A stretch of 64,000 nt of DNA from Welwitschia mirabilis. Its lineage: Eukaryota > Gnetophyta > Gnetopsida > Welwitschiales. The stretch is from contig JBOZIK010000001.1 of NCBI GenBank assembly GCA_051453625.1, positions 168,916,259 through 168,980,258 on the forward strand, given 5' to 3'. Numbering within the stretch: position 1 is the first letter of the stretch; every line of letters begins with the position of its first letter. The notes under the pieces were generated by a model, which worked only from the letters and a program-made list of their open reading frames with translations, was not told where the DNA came from and searched no databases. Below are positions 22,480 to 35,094 of the stretch, one piece after another. Position numbers and translations under genes: made by a program.

Positions 22480-23700
22480 CTCATTCCAAACCACCATGTG
22501 AACTTTACTCCCACCCTTGCCTCCTTCCCATATAAAGTTTTTAATGAGCCTATTCAAAATTTCTTTTCCTATGCTAGATAAGAATATTGCATTCCAACAA
22601 TGACATTTCCTACCACGTTTTGAACAATCTTATTCCCTGAATCAGTTTTGTTTCACTAAACATTGATATTCCTAAATGAATGTCCTTAACATTTTCTCTT
22701 CTTATACCACAAGACCTCTCAATAGCTCTCTACACACTAGTCCAAGTATTTAAAAAATAAGCTCCAGCTAGCTAATAGTAAGTCTACATTCCTTTACAAA
22801 TAAATCTAAGCCATGTTTAATGATAGAAATTTATTGAAAATTAGCTTTAAAGAAGATGATGGAGTCAGAAGAAAAATGATTATACATTATCTTCCTATTA
22901 TGGATCTTTATTGCTTCCCTCTCCTCCCCCCAGCTTCTCCCTCTCTTTAATATAATCTTGTAGGACATCCAGACCTATAAGGAACAGATAGAGTGATAAG
23001 GGATTCTCTTGTTTTAAATCTCTTGCTACACTAAAAAAACCATGTATGTTCTAATTAATGCTTAAGTTCAACTTTTTGATCTCCTTTATTTAAATAGGAA
23101 TTCACACAAAATGGAGAGAAAATTCCTTTTTTATTCAAACATGCTCTAACAACTTTTAAAACACAATATCATATTCTTTTCTTATATCAAGCATTAAAGC
23201 ACAAACTTTCATGTTTTATCTATTTATTTATTTTTGGGATAATAGAATGAAATATTTTATCATTAAATATTACCTAGTCTAGTAGAGATCAAGTAAAATT
23301 TATGCTATAAGAACTTTGGAAAAAAGTCTATACATGAGGTTGCATACTATAATTGACCTTTAGTCCTGCACCTCATTAACTTCTTGCTTCTTTGGTATCA
23401 TAATCACATGGATGTTATTCCATGCATGGGATATTGTTCTTGAATTTAAAACTTTGTTAAACATCGCTTCTACTGATCTTCTAATTATAGTCTAGAATTT
23501 TGTTAAAAACTTCACTATCTAATCATTAGATTTAGAACTGTGATTTAACTTCATTTTCTTGATAGTATTTTAAACTTCATTCCTTTCTAGTCTTTGTAAA
23601 AGGTTTTCCCCATCATGATTCATTCCATAAAGTTGAGACATTTACTACATCATCATCGGCTCAAAGCTCCTATAAATTTTTTACGAAATCTTTTTGAAAC
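22480..23700 (-). pseudogene. LINE 2 reverse transcriptase remnant
   Basis: Recognisable blocks on the minus strand: SHAWNNIHVIMIPKKQEVNE and VCNLMYRLFSKVLIA near 23.3-23.45 kb, MKVCALMLDIRKEYDIV near 23.2 kb, LSINQNIHGFFSVARDL and PLSLYLFLIGLDVL near 22.95-23.08 kb. They correspond to the LIPK, RPIS, LD-x-x-KAYD and GLRQGDPLSP blocks. The FADD region is badly damaged. Confidence 0.8.
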
Positions 23701-24149
23701 TAGTATTCTCCAAAAGAGTGGTTTTTCTAGAGGACTTTTTGAATCATGTTTGTTTAACTCTTAAGATTGATAAAATTGAAGAATAATTTTGAATGTTTAT
23801 CATCATCTTATGTTTGGTTAATGTGAGCCATTTGTTTCTAATAAATTTTCTCCTGATTTTTGATCTTGCATAGCTCCCAAAGGAATTTCCACTCTTCTTG
23901 CTAAAGATCTACTCCCTATTCCTATTTAATTTGAATCTCTTTTATTATTCCTTTAAAGTCTCTTTTCTATTGAATTTCAAGCCCCATTTATTTCTCCAGT
24001 TTTAAGCCATTATTTATGCCTTTGTATTTATCTCGAAGAAATGTATTAATAGTGTTCATTTCATCATATCTTCAATGTTGTTCAATATAGAAACGAATTT
24101 CCTCTTCTTTTAGCCATGTATTCTCAAAGGTAAAATGAGATGTTTTCTT

Positions 24150-24800
24150 CTAAGATCTATAAGGATTGAAAAAGACGGATTTATGATGAGAATGCCCTCT
24201 TCCACCCTCTTCTAGTACCTACTCTTTTTCTCTAGCTAAGCTTGAGGAAATAAGTACTCTATCAATTCTTGATAGAATCCTCTGAGTGCCTTTTCCACAA
24301 TTGAACTAAGTGTATGAACCTTATGTATAGGCATATCTATTAATTCCAATTTAGCCATCATTTCTTCCATTTTTAAGATATCATATTCATTCCAACCACT
24401 ACCTACCATTTTTGTATCAGGCATAAGCATTTGATGAGAGTCACCAATCATGACACACTTCTTATTCTAAAGTTTTTTTGTTAACCTTCTCAATACTTTG
24501 ATCTAAGTTGTTTAGATTTGGAGGGGCGTAGATATTCACCAGAAATTAATCTTGTATAAAAAATTTTTAGCCATTTATTTGACTCTACTTTAATGTAATT
24601 AATCTCTTTTATAAAGATTGTGGTTAGGCCCCTACTTTTATAAAGATTGTGGTTAGAACTTAGAGAGATGTTTGAATTTTTTACAAGTCTAGCATTAAAC
24701 TATTGAGTACAAAGAGGTCTCATGACCTTGTTTCTCACACTTGTCACATACCACTTCCTTTAGTTTTAAATAGAATTTAGTTGGGTGCCTAAAAGCATCA
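24150..24800 (-). pseudogene. LINE 2 endonuclease remnant
   Basis: The minus strand reads FLVNIYAPPN near 24540, then after a frameshift MIGDSHQMLMPDTKMVGSG and ELIDMPIHKVHTLSS (24451-24236). This is the L-x-N-x-Y-x-P and GDFNQML...K-G block of LINE endonucleases, with the key F-N replaced by S-H. Stops and shifts abound. Confidence 0.75.
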
Positions 24801-24899
24801 TGATGAATACAAGGATCTGTAATGATACTCCACCTCAACCCTGTCCACTTCGAAACAATGAATTAATTCAAAGTTTTTCAAGCTCCTAATTAATTCCAA

Positions 24900-27880
24900 A
24901 TCAATCTATGCATAGAACCTGATTGGATCTATCTTTATGATAATCTCTCTTGATAATTCATATCCTAATTATCTAGTAAAGGAAGTTGTAAAGGATATTA
25001 GACTTGACATGTATTTGCTACCTTAATGTTTATTTTTCAAAAGAGCTAGCAAGAAAGGATTGATGCCACTAAGAGAAGGGATATATAGCTAAGTAAGGAT
25101 GCTCAACTTAATTCTGATTAATGAATTGGATTACATCATTAGTAACATACCAATTAAAGGTAAGAAAAATGTGTTTAATGTAGTATCTTAACATCTTGAA
25201 TATTTATTTTTTTGATATGAAATACTTTGTAGTCATCACCTAAAAATTAAAATTACACTAGTTTTTATTTTATATTAATTAATGTTTATATTTATGAAAC
25301 ATATTAGTCTAAATGGTCCTTAATAAGAAATAACAGATTTTCCAGTACTTCTCAAATTTTTTTATTTTCTATTATAAATAGCTCTACATATCTTATAATA
25401 CCTTTAAATCTGCACTTAGATAAAGCGATAATCTAAATTAGATACATCATTTTAACATTCTAAAACTAACCATTTAAATAATTATGCATCTAGTCACTAT
25501 CTCTAAATCATTTCTATCCTACCCTCTAAGCTCTACATATTCAACCTTTTTTTTTAATCTAAAAGAAAAATTCTCTTCGTAACTTGAAGCATATTCAGAA
25601 AAATAATTATCTGATCCTCTCATTACCTATCTTTCAGGTCTTCCAAAAATCCTTTATTAGGATATTGTTAATATAAAACTTAAATGGTAACAAGCCTAAA
25701 AAATACCACTATATGACATAACCAGTTATTTTAGGGAACATGAACATGTAATCATTTTCATAATCCTTGCCATAAGAGATATTTTTACAGCACTTTGATT
25801 TATTAAACTGCTATTTATGCTTTTGCGTGGTTTGATATTCTCCATTGATGGCCCTCTTTTTCTTTGGCCTCTTTAAAAGGAACTCATGGCTTCATTAAGT
25901 ACTACTGTCCTTTCTATTGAATAATACCATAAAATTTCTTTTCCACTGTTTGTTTGTTTCACTTTAATTTTTTGTAGAATTTTATTAAAATACACATATA
26001 CTAATAGTTTGATTAGTTAAGTAGAAAGATGATTTCTTGCCACAACAGGAATCAAACCTAGTTATTTCTATGAGTTAGCATTAATGCATTAACCTAAATA
26101 TTGCCTAGCTTCCAAATAAAAGTCACAATAATATCAGATACCTCCTCTCATAATGATGCTATTCATTTCCAAATTACATTACTAGGAATTGAGATATTTA
26201 AATTTATAATTATCATAAATCTTATCATAAACATAAAGAAGGAATTAAAAAGTTGTTGAATGAGTTTATTTGGAAACCAATAGCAATTATAAAAATAAAC
26301 TCTAATTGTACTTATCTTATTCAGCAAGAGGTATGCAAAGGAGACTACAAAAAACCATGCATCCTTGTAATAAAAAGGCAACAAGAATTAAAAGAGGATC
26401 ACATAATCTAAAATATTATGTAGGATAATTTAAAGAAGTTTAAGATATCAATAAGCACTTTTATTGCATGCTTCAACTTGAAGATTAAGCTATATGAAGA
26501 TCTTATGGGAATACAATTCATCATTGCCACTTCAACCTGGATATCCACTTAACTAACAAACAAATGGGTAATAAAGGAAATATACTTTCTTGTACTTCCA
26601 TTTTGAACATATGAATATTTCTCAAATAAAATCATTAAAAAAAGAAAATTTCTTCTTAGAAATCCTTAGCGAAAAAGACACACAATTCCTATTTTTCCAT
26701 CTATTTGACTATAGCCACTCCCTATGTTATGAAAATTGTACGCTAAAAATACTAACTAAAGAATAGACCTGCAATAATACTAACTAAAGAATAGACCTAC
26801 AATAACATAAAACACTATTAAAATTTCTTGCGGATCAAAGATTATGTGTTGAGATGATAATAACGGTAGCATTTTCCTACCTAGATAAGTTGAAAATCCA
26901 ATAAGCAAAAATCCCTGTGTAGCCCGCAGAAAGGAAAGTAAAGGAAAATTTACTTTTTCTTTAAAAATCTTAAATAATTTCTATCTAGAGTCTTTTCAAT
27001 TATTTATATAAGTCATATTCAATTCCATTATATTTAAGTAAAAGAAATAGCCACATCACTTTTACCTTTTCAAAAAAAAAAAAAATTCTTTTTTTACAAT
27101 TATTCTTATGTTTTATTTTCTCTAAAAGTTCTTAGTTCTTTTTTTTCTCAATTCTAGTTTTTTCAAGAGATTTCTTCCTAGTTTCATCAATGATGAATAA
27201 GGGTTTTGGTTTTTACACACTAGTAGCTGCTTTTTAGAAATCAAATTGAATTGTTTTGATTTACTAAAACTCTTTGGATATTACAATAGCTAAAAACACT
27301 AAGTCTATTAAAGGTACAAAAAAGGAGAATAAGTTAGAATTTTCCAAATGAAACAAAAACAAAAAAGTTATCTTTTTCTTCTTTCCATCATTATCTATTA
27401 TTTATACACAATGATTTTGCATACGCAAATGCAAATAAATTTCTCAAAAGCGAAAACATTAATAATGAAAAGTGAGATGATTTTGGTGTTATTTTTATAG
27501 CATCCTTACATTTTCTATTATTTTTATAGCATTCTCATTTTGGTTAATAAAAAAATCCTTGGCAGAAAAAATTCCTTTATCTTTTAAAATTCAAGTTCAT
27601 AGGGGTTTCAACACTTGACCTCATGATACAACATCATAAACTCTTTTTCAATAAGTTACTAACTCCTAGGAAAAAGTATTATTCTTTTTGTTACTCAAAG
27701 AAGCATTACTTAGGTTCCTTTCCTCTTTTTTTGTAGAATAAAAGACAACAATAAATTATAAGGATCTAGGTAGGGTTATATATTACTCCACCTTAACCTG
27801 GGTATATTCAATAAGTTATTATTTATTAGAAGAAGGTGGCCACATTACAAGGTATCCACTGACCTATATTAAAACTTGAT
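24900..27880. other. AT-rich region, no gene recognised
   Basis: Only short frames; no domain identified. Two places (about 26045-26100 and 27600-27665) look faintly like reverse-complement tRNA but are too degenerate to call. A pure A run of 13 lies near 27075. Confidence 0.45.
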
Positions 27881-27889
27881 CTCCTTTTA

Positions 27890-28560
27890 AACTTTACATG
27901 CAGCAACTAGTTCAAGACTCCATTTAGTTGCTTCGTGGAATACTTCATTTCCTTTACAAATAAGGTTTTACCCCTTATTACAAGCTTACACATAAGCTTT
28001 CAAAGTAACTGGATTAGCCATAGCACCTAATGCATTTTCCCAAGGCAGTCATAAACTTCCTTCAAATTGTAGTATAGCATCATCTTTAAAAATGTTAGTT
28101 AAAGCTAACATATGACAAATGTGAATACCTTCCAAAGCCATGGGACGATACCTAGCATGAAATGACATACCATGCCTATAACCCCTTTTAATAAAGCAAT
28201 TATGCAATAAATCTACAAAACCTAAGGTGATTTGTCATTTTCCTTCAAGTTTACCTATTACAGTATTAATAAAAATATGGTTCACATGGGACATTCATAA
28301 TGCTTTAGCCAGTATATAGAAATGCATGTCATGATTTTTTTGGTCTATTAATAACTGCATGCATTGCATAGTAAATGTGAAGGAGTAAGCCATTATCCCA
28401 ATAGTAATGAGCCAAGGTGGAATTTATAGTAAAACCTCTTGTCAAATAATCACGCACAATAATAAGAGCTCCTAATTCTCTTATGAGTGCTACCAAACCA
28501 CCCTTTTGATCATTTCCTCACATGTACCTTTACTAGCATTCAAACCAAAAAGGTACTTGG
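27890..28560 (-). pseudogene. Unidentified decayed coding sequence
   Basis: The minus strand gives coherent protein-like text in two frames joined by a shift near 28250: [20 protein letters not shown], then [19 protein letters not shown], then FIKRGYRHGMSFHARYRP, MALEGIHICHMLALTNIF and WENALGAMANPVTLKAYV, with stops at a few plausible Trp or Gln positions. I do not recognise the family. It lies 2 kb downstream (in its own sense) of the Athila-like integrase, the place where Athila elements carry an extra env-like ORF, but no signal peptide or membrane anchor was seen. Unknown is the honest call. Confidence 0.5.
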
Positions 28561-28879
28561 CTAAATAGATTCTTATTTGTTTTAGTCCTATGCCTTAAAT
28601 AGATCTTCAAAAATAAAAACAAGTAGCAGAAGCAAAGAAAAAAAATGATGAAAGGAGGAAAAAAGAAAAAGAAAGGTGAAAAAAGGAAAGGTAAATAAAG
28701 GGACCGACCTAAACATAACAGAACAAATAAATGGGGTGGGTTTAAACCTAAAAGGAAAAATAAATGGGTTTAGTTTAAAACTTTAAAAAAGGACTAATAA
28801 AGCATCTAATATAGATGGGAATAATGGTGACAACTTTTGATATAGATGGAAAGGATGATAATGATGTTGTATATACATT

Positions 28880-30060
28880 TTTTTAATGATTCATGATATA
28901 AATTTCTTTACATATATTGTTTTCTTTACAAATTTAAATGTAATGATTTATGATATGGATTTCTTTATAGATATCATTTTCTTTACATATATAGGTTTAT
29001 TCAAATATAAACCTTTTTATAAAGATGTCATAGATTTTTTAATAGTTGTAGATAAGGCTATGAAAACTTTACATATTAAGGGAATTAAGGTTTATAGTTA
29101 TAAAGAATCTAAACCTATAGTTGATTCTGATAATTTTGGTGTATTTGTAATTACTATACTTTAAGTTGAAGAAGGTGAATCTCAAGTTAATAAAGATAAA
29201 CCTGGAGTTTAAAAACCCATACCTAGACCTAAAACTGAACATGAAGTAAAGGACCTAAACCTTCTAAACCTCTTAAAACTAAAGCTTCTATATTTAATAA
29301 AGAACCTAAACATGAAGAACCTAAACCTCTTAGGAAGATTAATCATAATGATAAGAAAGGTTTTAGTTTAATATTTGTGATTTTTAAAAGACTTGTATAA
29401 GAACGTTAACTTTAGGTCAAAGAATATGAATGTAAAGTTGAAGAAACTAAACCCCAGCCTAATAACAATAATGATGATAATAAACTTTTTAAGTTTGATA
29501 GTTAAATATATTAGAAAGCTTATGCTTCTAGCCATGATAATGATCATGAAGATGATACTTTTGATAAGATTACTAGTTTTCCTGATGATCAGAGCAAAAA
29601 ATAATTTACAATTTAATTAATGAGTATACAAAAGAAATAGTAATAATCCATTCGAATGGAAAAAAGTTAAAACTAATAGTACATTACATTAAAGAATATA
29701 TACATATAATATTACATTATAAACTTGAAAAACATTCGAATAATAAAGAACATTTGAATAGTGGAAAAGATTTAGATAATCAAGATAATTCTTGGATTAA
29801 AAGTATATTTTATGTAATAACAAAATAATATTAAACCTAAATATGATTTAATGTGTGACTTAGATTTAGAGGATAAGAACTAGTGGAAAAAAAGGCCTAA
29901 CAAACTTGAAGAGGATAAAGATACAAAGGAAAATAAGAAACTAGAAGAGGATAAACACACAAAAGAAAATAAAGAACTAAAAGTAGATAAATAAAAAAAA
30001 AAAGGATAAAAAACCAAAAGAGGATAAAGATAAAAACAACATAAGGAAAATAATGATGTT
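28880..30060 (+). pseudogene. Low-complexity, charged coding-like region with short repeats
   Basis: The plus strand encodes a 57-base duplication near 28886-28999 (MIHDINFFTYIVFF and MIYDMDFFIDIIFF), then a Lys/Pro/Glu-rich stretch (EPKHEEPKPLRK near 29300), then 36-base repeats at about 29905-29990 encoding KLEEDK-TKEN twice. Stops interrupt throughout. No known family; composition-driven similarity would be misleading here. Confidence 0.35.
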
Positions 30061-30689
30061 GGATTTTTTTAATTTAATCAATTTAATGGCATTCCAATAA
30101 TGTATTTTTATGTTTGGCCCTTTAACTAAGAAAGGTGAGGAGGTTATTTTGGGACCCTTATTTTATTATTTTTTTTAACAATATGGCTAAATATAGAAAT
30201 AGACTTGTTTTTATTCATAATAACTCTCTTGGTGGAGCATTATCATTAAGTCTAAATATACAGGATATGATGATTTTGATTAAAACAACATAAACACAAT
30301 TACTCTTAGGATGGTTGCTTTAACAAGAACCTTGGCTTTAACTATATGTACTAGAGGAATCCATCATGCAATGTCTAATAATAAAATATGATTCCGTAAC
30401 CCAATGCTAATCTTAATAATACATTGGCTTTGAAGTTTATTACAGAAAGTGAATAAGTTAACCAATTACATAAAAAAATGATTTAAAGCTATGCTATTAG
30501 AGTAAATTAAAGCAAACAATTTATTGATATTTATCTTGATACACCACTTTTGATGTCACCAAGAGTAGCATGGAATTTAAACCTTCCTGTCAAATTGGGA
30601 ATTGAACATGAAAGATCCCTCATTTGAAACTCCTCTATATAGAAGTGGAGCTTATCCAATATTTTTCATCTCATAAGGAGTAGTATGAT

Positions 30690-31300
30690 AAGCCCAAAGT
30701 AGATTATAAAGTTTGATAGACCAAGACTTCTTATTCTAGAAGATTAGTTTTTGAAGCATTTTATTTATTTCTTTATTAGCATTTTTAGCTTAATCATTAG
30801 TTGGAAGATGATAATCATTGACCATTCTATACTCAATTCCAATAAAGAGAGGGAGTTTCCTAAGAACCTTGTTTATAAAATGAGTGTTTTGGTCATTAAT
30901 CAAGATTTTAGGAAAGACAAATCTATGAAAAATATTATATCTTAAAAAAATATAGTTTTGGCATCACTTGTGCTTGGAGGAATGGCTTCTATCCATTTGA
31001 TCACATAATTCACAGCCACTCAAATGTAATTTTTATTATAAGAAGATGGTGTAAGAGAGTCTATGAAGTCTATACCCCAATAATAAAAAGGTTCACACTC
31101 TAAGATATTTGAAAGGCTATCAAAATGTTTATAAGTATCACATTTCTTATAAAGTCAAATGAATTGTTAAAGAAGATAGGCTAGTAGAAACCTGCATGAA
31201 AGATTTTCATAGAAGTCTTTTGGCCACTAAATTGACCTTCACATACATCATTATAGTAAAGAGTAAGGATATCATATTGCTCTCACTCTGGTACACATTT
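30690..31300 (-). pseudogene. Integrase of the Athila-like element
   Basis: The zinc region is partial (FHAGFYQPIFFNN near 31180). The core reads YWGIDFIDSLTPSS, VAVNYVIKWIEAIPPSTSDA (31090-30980), INDQNTHFINKV (second acidic site, near 30890), then ANKEINKMLQKL near 30770 holding the catalytic Glu, and LLWAYHTTPYE. All three acidic positions can be traced, but frameshifts and stops make it non-functional. Confidence 0.85.
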
Positions 31301-31539
31301 GTGCATGATTTAATCTTTACATTTTTAATAGAGATGTGGTTCATGCCACTCATAGTCTTATACTCTATGGAGAAAAGTTTCTCTAATTGTGAGTCTAATG
31401 TTAGGGAGTTTTCAAGTTAACAAGATAATTGATAATACCAACATACCATGGAGTAGGGTGTCTAGAAGAGATGAAATAAAATGTTCTATGGAAACATCTA
31501 GAAAATTGTCTTGGATAGGAAGGGATGGAGAAAAATGTA

Positions 31540-31990
31540 GGATATGTTGTTCATGAGGGATTCTAGATAAATGATTAGTAACACAATTATGTTTTCCTTC
31601 TTTATCAATGATGGTTAAGTTGAATTATTACATTAACAACATCCATCTAATAAGTATTGCACTAGCATCTTTCTTAATCATTAGATATCAAATGATAGCA
31701 TGACCATCATAAACATTAGTATGGAAAATAAGAAGATAGTATCAAAGTTTATTAAGACAAAATATGACGTCAAGCATTTCTTTTTCAATGATGGCATAAT
31801 TAAGTTAGGCTTCTAAAAGGGTTTTATTGATATAGCAAAAAACATTCTAACTCTTCTCATATTTTTATCCTAACACACCCCTAACAAAAATATTACTTAC
31901 ATCACTCATGAGTTTAAAGTTTTTATTCCAATTAGGTCCTCCTACAATAGGTGCCGAAGTGATCTTGTTTTTGAGATTTTCAAAGGTATA
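31540..31990 (-). pseudogene. RNase H of the Athila-like element
   Basis: The minus strand reads LNYAIIEKEMLDVIFCLNKL, YYLLIFHTNVYDGHAII, KKDASAILIRWMLLM and IIDKEGKHNCVTNHLSRI. This matches the end of Ty3 RNase H, including the E-K-E-x-L-A-V and VADHLSR blocks. Confidence 0.85.
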
Positions 31991-32019
31991 TTAATCAGAA
32001 TTATTCCAATCAAATTTAG

Positions 32020-33845
32020 CTTCTTTTTCCAAGAGATACTAAAGAGGTTTGCAAATTTTTGCATAGTCCTAAATGAATCTTTGGTAAAAGCTAGCATGAT
32101 TAAGAAAAGATCTGACTTGTTTTACATCAAATGGAGGAGGGAGGCTTTTAAATCTATTTTAGTAGGGTTTATTTAAATGCCATTTCTAGAAATATGATAA
32201 CTTAAGACTATCTCATCCCTTACCAAGAGGTAGCTCTTTTCCAACTTAGATGAAGGTCAATTTCTATGGATCAGTTGAGAAATTTTTCCAGTCTCTCTAA
32301 GATTTATTCAAAAGAATTCCCAATAATAGAAAAGTCATCCATGAAGATTTCTATTAACTCCTCAATCATGTTTGAAAAGAATACCCATCATGGCTCTTTA
32401 AAAGGTTCCAAATGCATAAACCAAAGGGCATTCTTCTCAAAAGGTACCAAAAGAAGAGGTGAAAGCTATCTTGGCTGGATCTTCATTGGCTATGCACACT
32501 TGATTATAACCACTATATTCATTAAGAAAGAAATAATATGCATGACCTTGAATCCTATCAAGAATTTCATCTAAAAATGGCAAGGGACAATAATCTCTAT
32601 TGGTGACATCATTATGCTTTTGAAAATCAATTAAAACTCATCACTTCTCATACTTTTTTGGTACTACAGTAACAAGAATAATCCATTCACTACCATATAT
32701 GGCATAAATGATTCCTACATCTATAAGTTTAATGATTTCTAACTTTACTACTTACTTGAGGATAGGGTTAAGTCTTCTTTGTGGTTGTCTAATAGGTTTA
32801 ATGTTATCTTTTAAATAAATTTTATGCTAAAAAATGGAAGATGAAATGGGTAAAAGATCTTTGTAAGTCTAAGAAAAAGCATGTGTTTTGGAATTAAGAA
32901 NNNNNNNNNNNNNNNNNNNNNNNNNNNNNNNNNNNNNNNNNNNNNNNNNNNNNNNNNNNNNNNNNNNNNNNNNNNNNNNNNNNNNNNNNNNNNNNNNNNN
33001 NNNNNNNNNNNNNNNNNNNNNNNNNNNNNNNNNNNNNNNNNNNNNNNNNNNNNNNNNNNNNNNNNNNNNNNNNNNNNNNNNNNNNNNNNNNNNNNNNNNN
33101 NNNNNNNNNNNNNNNNNNNNNNNNNNNNNNNNNNNNNNNNNNNNNNNNNNNNNNNNNNNNNNNNNNNNNNNNNNNNNNNNNNNNNNNNNNNNNNNNNNNN
33201 NNNNNNNNNNNNNNNNNNNNNNNNNNNNNNNNNNNNNNNNNNNNNNNNNNNNNNNNNNNNNNNNNNNNNNNNNNNNNNNNNNNNNNNNNNNNNNNNNNNN
33301 NNNNNNNNNNNNNNNNNNNNNNNNNNNNNNNNNNNNNNNNNNNNNNNNNNNNNNNNNNNNNNNNNNNNNNNNNNNNNNNNNNNNNNNNNNNNNNNNNNNN
33401 NNNNNNNNNNNNNNNNNNNNNNNNNNNNNNNNNNNNNNNNNNNNNNNNNNNNNNNNNNNNNNNNNNNNNNNNNNNNNNNNNNNNNNNNNNNNNNNNNNNN
33501 NNNNNNNNNNNNNNNNNNNNNNNNNNNNTTGTAAGTCTAAGAAAAAGCATGTGTTTTGGAATTAAGAAGTTGAAGTATTGATTCTTCTTGAGAACGATGA
33601 TGACATGCATTCATGATCAAGGATTTATGAAGGTCATTATTCAAAAAGATGTATTTCAATCCATTTGGCAATTCTTTAAATTTCAAATCAGAATTATCCC
33701 TTATTGTTATACTTATCCCATCTTGATGTGGGAGGTTTTCTATCGTTTTAACATGTTGAACATTATAAGGAATGAGGGATTTAAACGATTCCTTTTTTCC
33801 TCATTAAAGTTGTTGCCTAAGAGGTTATTATTAAGATTACATTGA
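32020..33845 (-). pseudogene. Reverse transcriptase of the Athila-like element
   Basis: Reading 33.7 to 32.0 kb on the minus strand: ELPNGLKYIFLNND; HKIYLKDNIKPIRQPQRRLN; NRDYCPLPFLDEILDRIQGH; NEYSGYNQVCIANEDPAKIA; and FMDDFSIIGNSFE near 32330. The F-x-DD box is intact. Lineage-specific spellings (PLPFLDE, EYSGYNQ, FMDDFS) point to Athila. Stops include TAG (minus strand at 32869-32871) at an expected Trp. A 628-N gap lies inside, yet the frame reads straight through if the gap is removed and its 40-base overlap merged. Confidence 0.88.
32901..33528. other. Assembly gap, 628 N, flanked by a 40-base exact repeat
   Basis: Bases 32861-32900 and 33529-33568 are identical over 40 positions. Merging them restores one continuous pol frame. 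The gap is therefore probably a scaffolding artefact. Confidence 0.95.
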
Positions 33846-33989
33846 TTGGAGATATTATAAATCACTAATATTTTTTCATATTTTTCAAAATCATCAAATA
33901 AAGTTGGGTTGTATAAAGTAAGAAGCCTTCCTTATAAAGGATGATGTTGAATAAGCATGAAATTTATAATTTGTTATTTAATATTAGAA

Positions 33990-34238
33990 TATTCTTCTAT
34001 ATCTTTTTCAATCACATCAAATGGATTTTTTATTTCCTATATGACATTCCATCATTCCTATTTGTGTGTTAATAATGCAATGGCCTATTGCATAAAAGGC
34101 TCTTTCTAAGAGTAAAGGGTATCCTCCATTGTGTTTTTCATCAATCATGATCACATCTATAGAAAGATTTTTCATTTTATATGACCAGATCCTTAATAAC
34201 TTTAATTGTTTTTCTAGGAGCTACATCAGCTAGTTCCT
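33990..34238 (-). pseudogene. Aspartic protease region of the Athila-like element
   Basis: The minus strand begins ELADVAPRKTIKVIKDLVI near 34235 and reaches TLRKSLLCNRPLHY near 34080, aligning with the AD-x-S-x-K-x-P-x-G-V-x-E-D and LLGRPFLAT segments that end the Athila protease. The active-site part would lie upstream, beyond the inserted repeat. Confidence 0.6.
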
Positions 34239-34537
34239 AATAGGATCGAGAACCCTAGAGGGGGGTGAATAGGTTCTTTCAAAAACTCAATAAATAATCT
34301 GAAATAAAACTATTTGAAACACAACTTGCATATGACAATAAATTAATCTAGGATGTGCACAATATGATAAAATACTAAAAGTAAAGAATCAAAAACAAAA
34401 AGCATAAACTACTAATTTGATGCAAGCTAGATTTATAGTGGTTCAGGAAAATCCCCTACTTCATCCTCGACGAGCAGCTTCTCCCAAGATGGATCTCAGA
34501 TCTTTGTTACTCCATCAGGTATTCTAGGTTCACTTGT

Positions 34538-34674
34538 AACCTTTACAAATGGACTCTTCCAGGCTAAGTTGCAACCTTCATAATGGACTTTTCAAGGCTT
34601 AGTCTCAACCTTCACAACCGACTTTTCAAGGCTTAGTCTCAACCTATAGCATGAAATTTTCAAGGCTTACTCTC
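34538..34674 (+). repeat. 34-bp tandem repeat, four units
   Basis: Units begin AACCT at 34538, 34573, 34607 and 34641, with a fifth partial start at 34675. Each has TTTTCAAGGCTTAGTCTC or a close variant. Spacing is 35, 34, 34 and 34 bases. Confidence 0.85.
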
Positions 34675-35094
34675 AACCTCTAGAAGAATATTGTAGTGAT
34701 GTAGTGATGCCTCAATAGCATAGATATCACTTGTTCTGAAAACAATATAATAGATGGAGCTCTCATCCAGTAGAAATACACCAATTTAGCTCTGGATCTG
34801 ATTAGGAAAGAAGTATGAATGCCAAAGGTAGATCATCTCCTATTAGTAATGTGGAAGTCAAGATACAACAATGTCAATGAAGAGCTTAATCTTTCAGATC
34901 CAAATGATTTTTCCAAATGAGAATGGTTACAAAAAGATTTCTTGATCATCTATAGCTTAGCTATTTATAATGGAAGGCTATTAAGATTTATTACATTTTA
35001 ATTACACCTTCAGCATCTATAAATGGCAAGAAAACGGCTACCTAACGGCTAGGTAATGGATACATAACATTTAGAAAAATTTCTTTTCTGCGCT

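Larger units (their letters stand above)
19292..24880 (-). mobile_element. Decayed LINE 2
   Basis: Endonuclease, RT and zf-RVT remnants occur in the correct order on the minus strand (24.8 to 21.7 kb). A T-rich run at 19292 followed by AAAATAAGTTTTTATTC could be the reversed 3' tail. That makes a tail of about 2.4 kb, as in LINE 1. A 713-N gap interrupts the tail. Whether 19.3-20.4 kb belongs to this element or to ORF1 of LINE 1 is not settled. Confidence 0.65.
30600..34238 (-). mobile_element. Athila-like Ty3/gypsy element, pol region (decayed)
   Basis: On the minus strand PR, RT, RNase H and integrase follow one another from 34.24 to 30.6 kb with the spelling typical of Athila/Tat elements. 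LTRs and gag were not found. The 5' side is cut at 34.24-34.25 kb by the GGTCGACC-rich repeat, so that repeat probably inserted into this element. A gap of 628 N at 32901 looks spurious. Confidence 0.8.

Noticed and set aside
26040-26105. tRNA-like reverse-complement sequence (also 27600-27665)
   Set aside because: The B-box-like part is mutated and no stem pairing can be shown; too weak to annotate.
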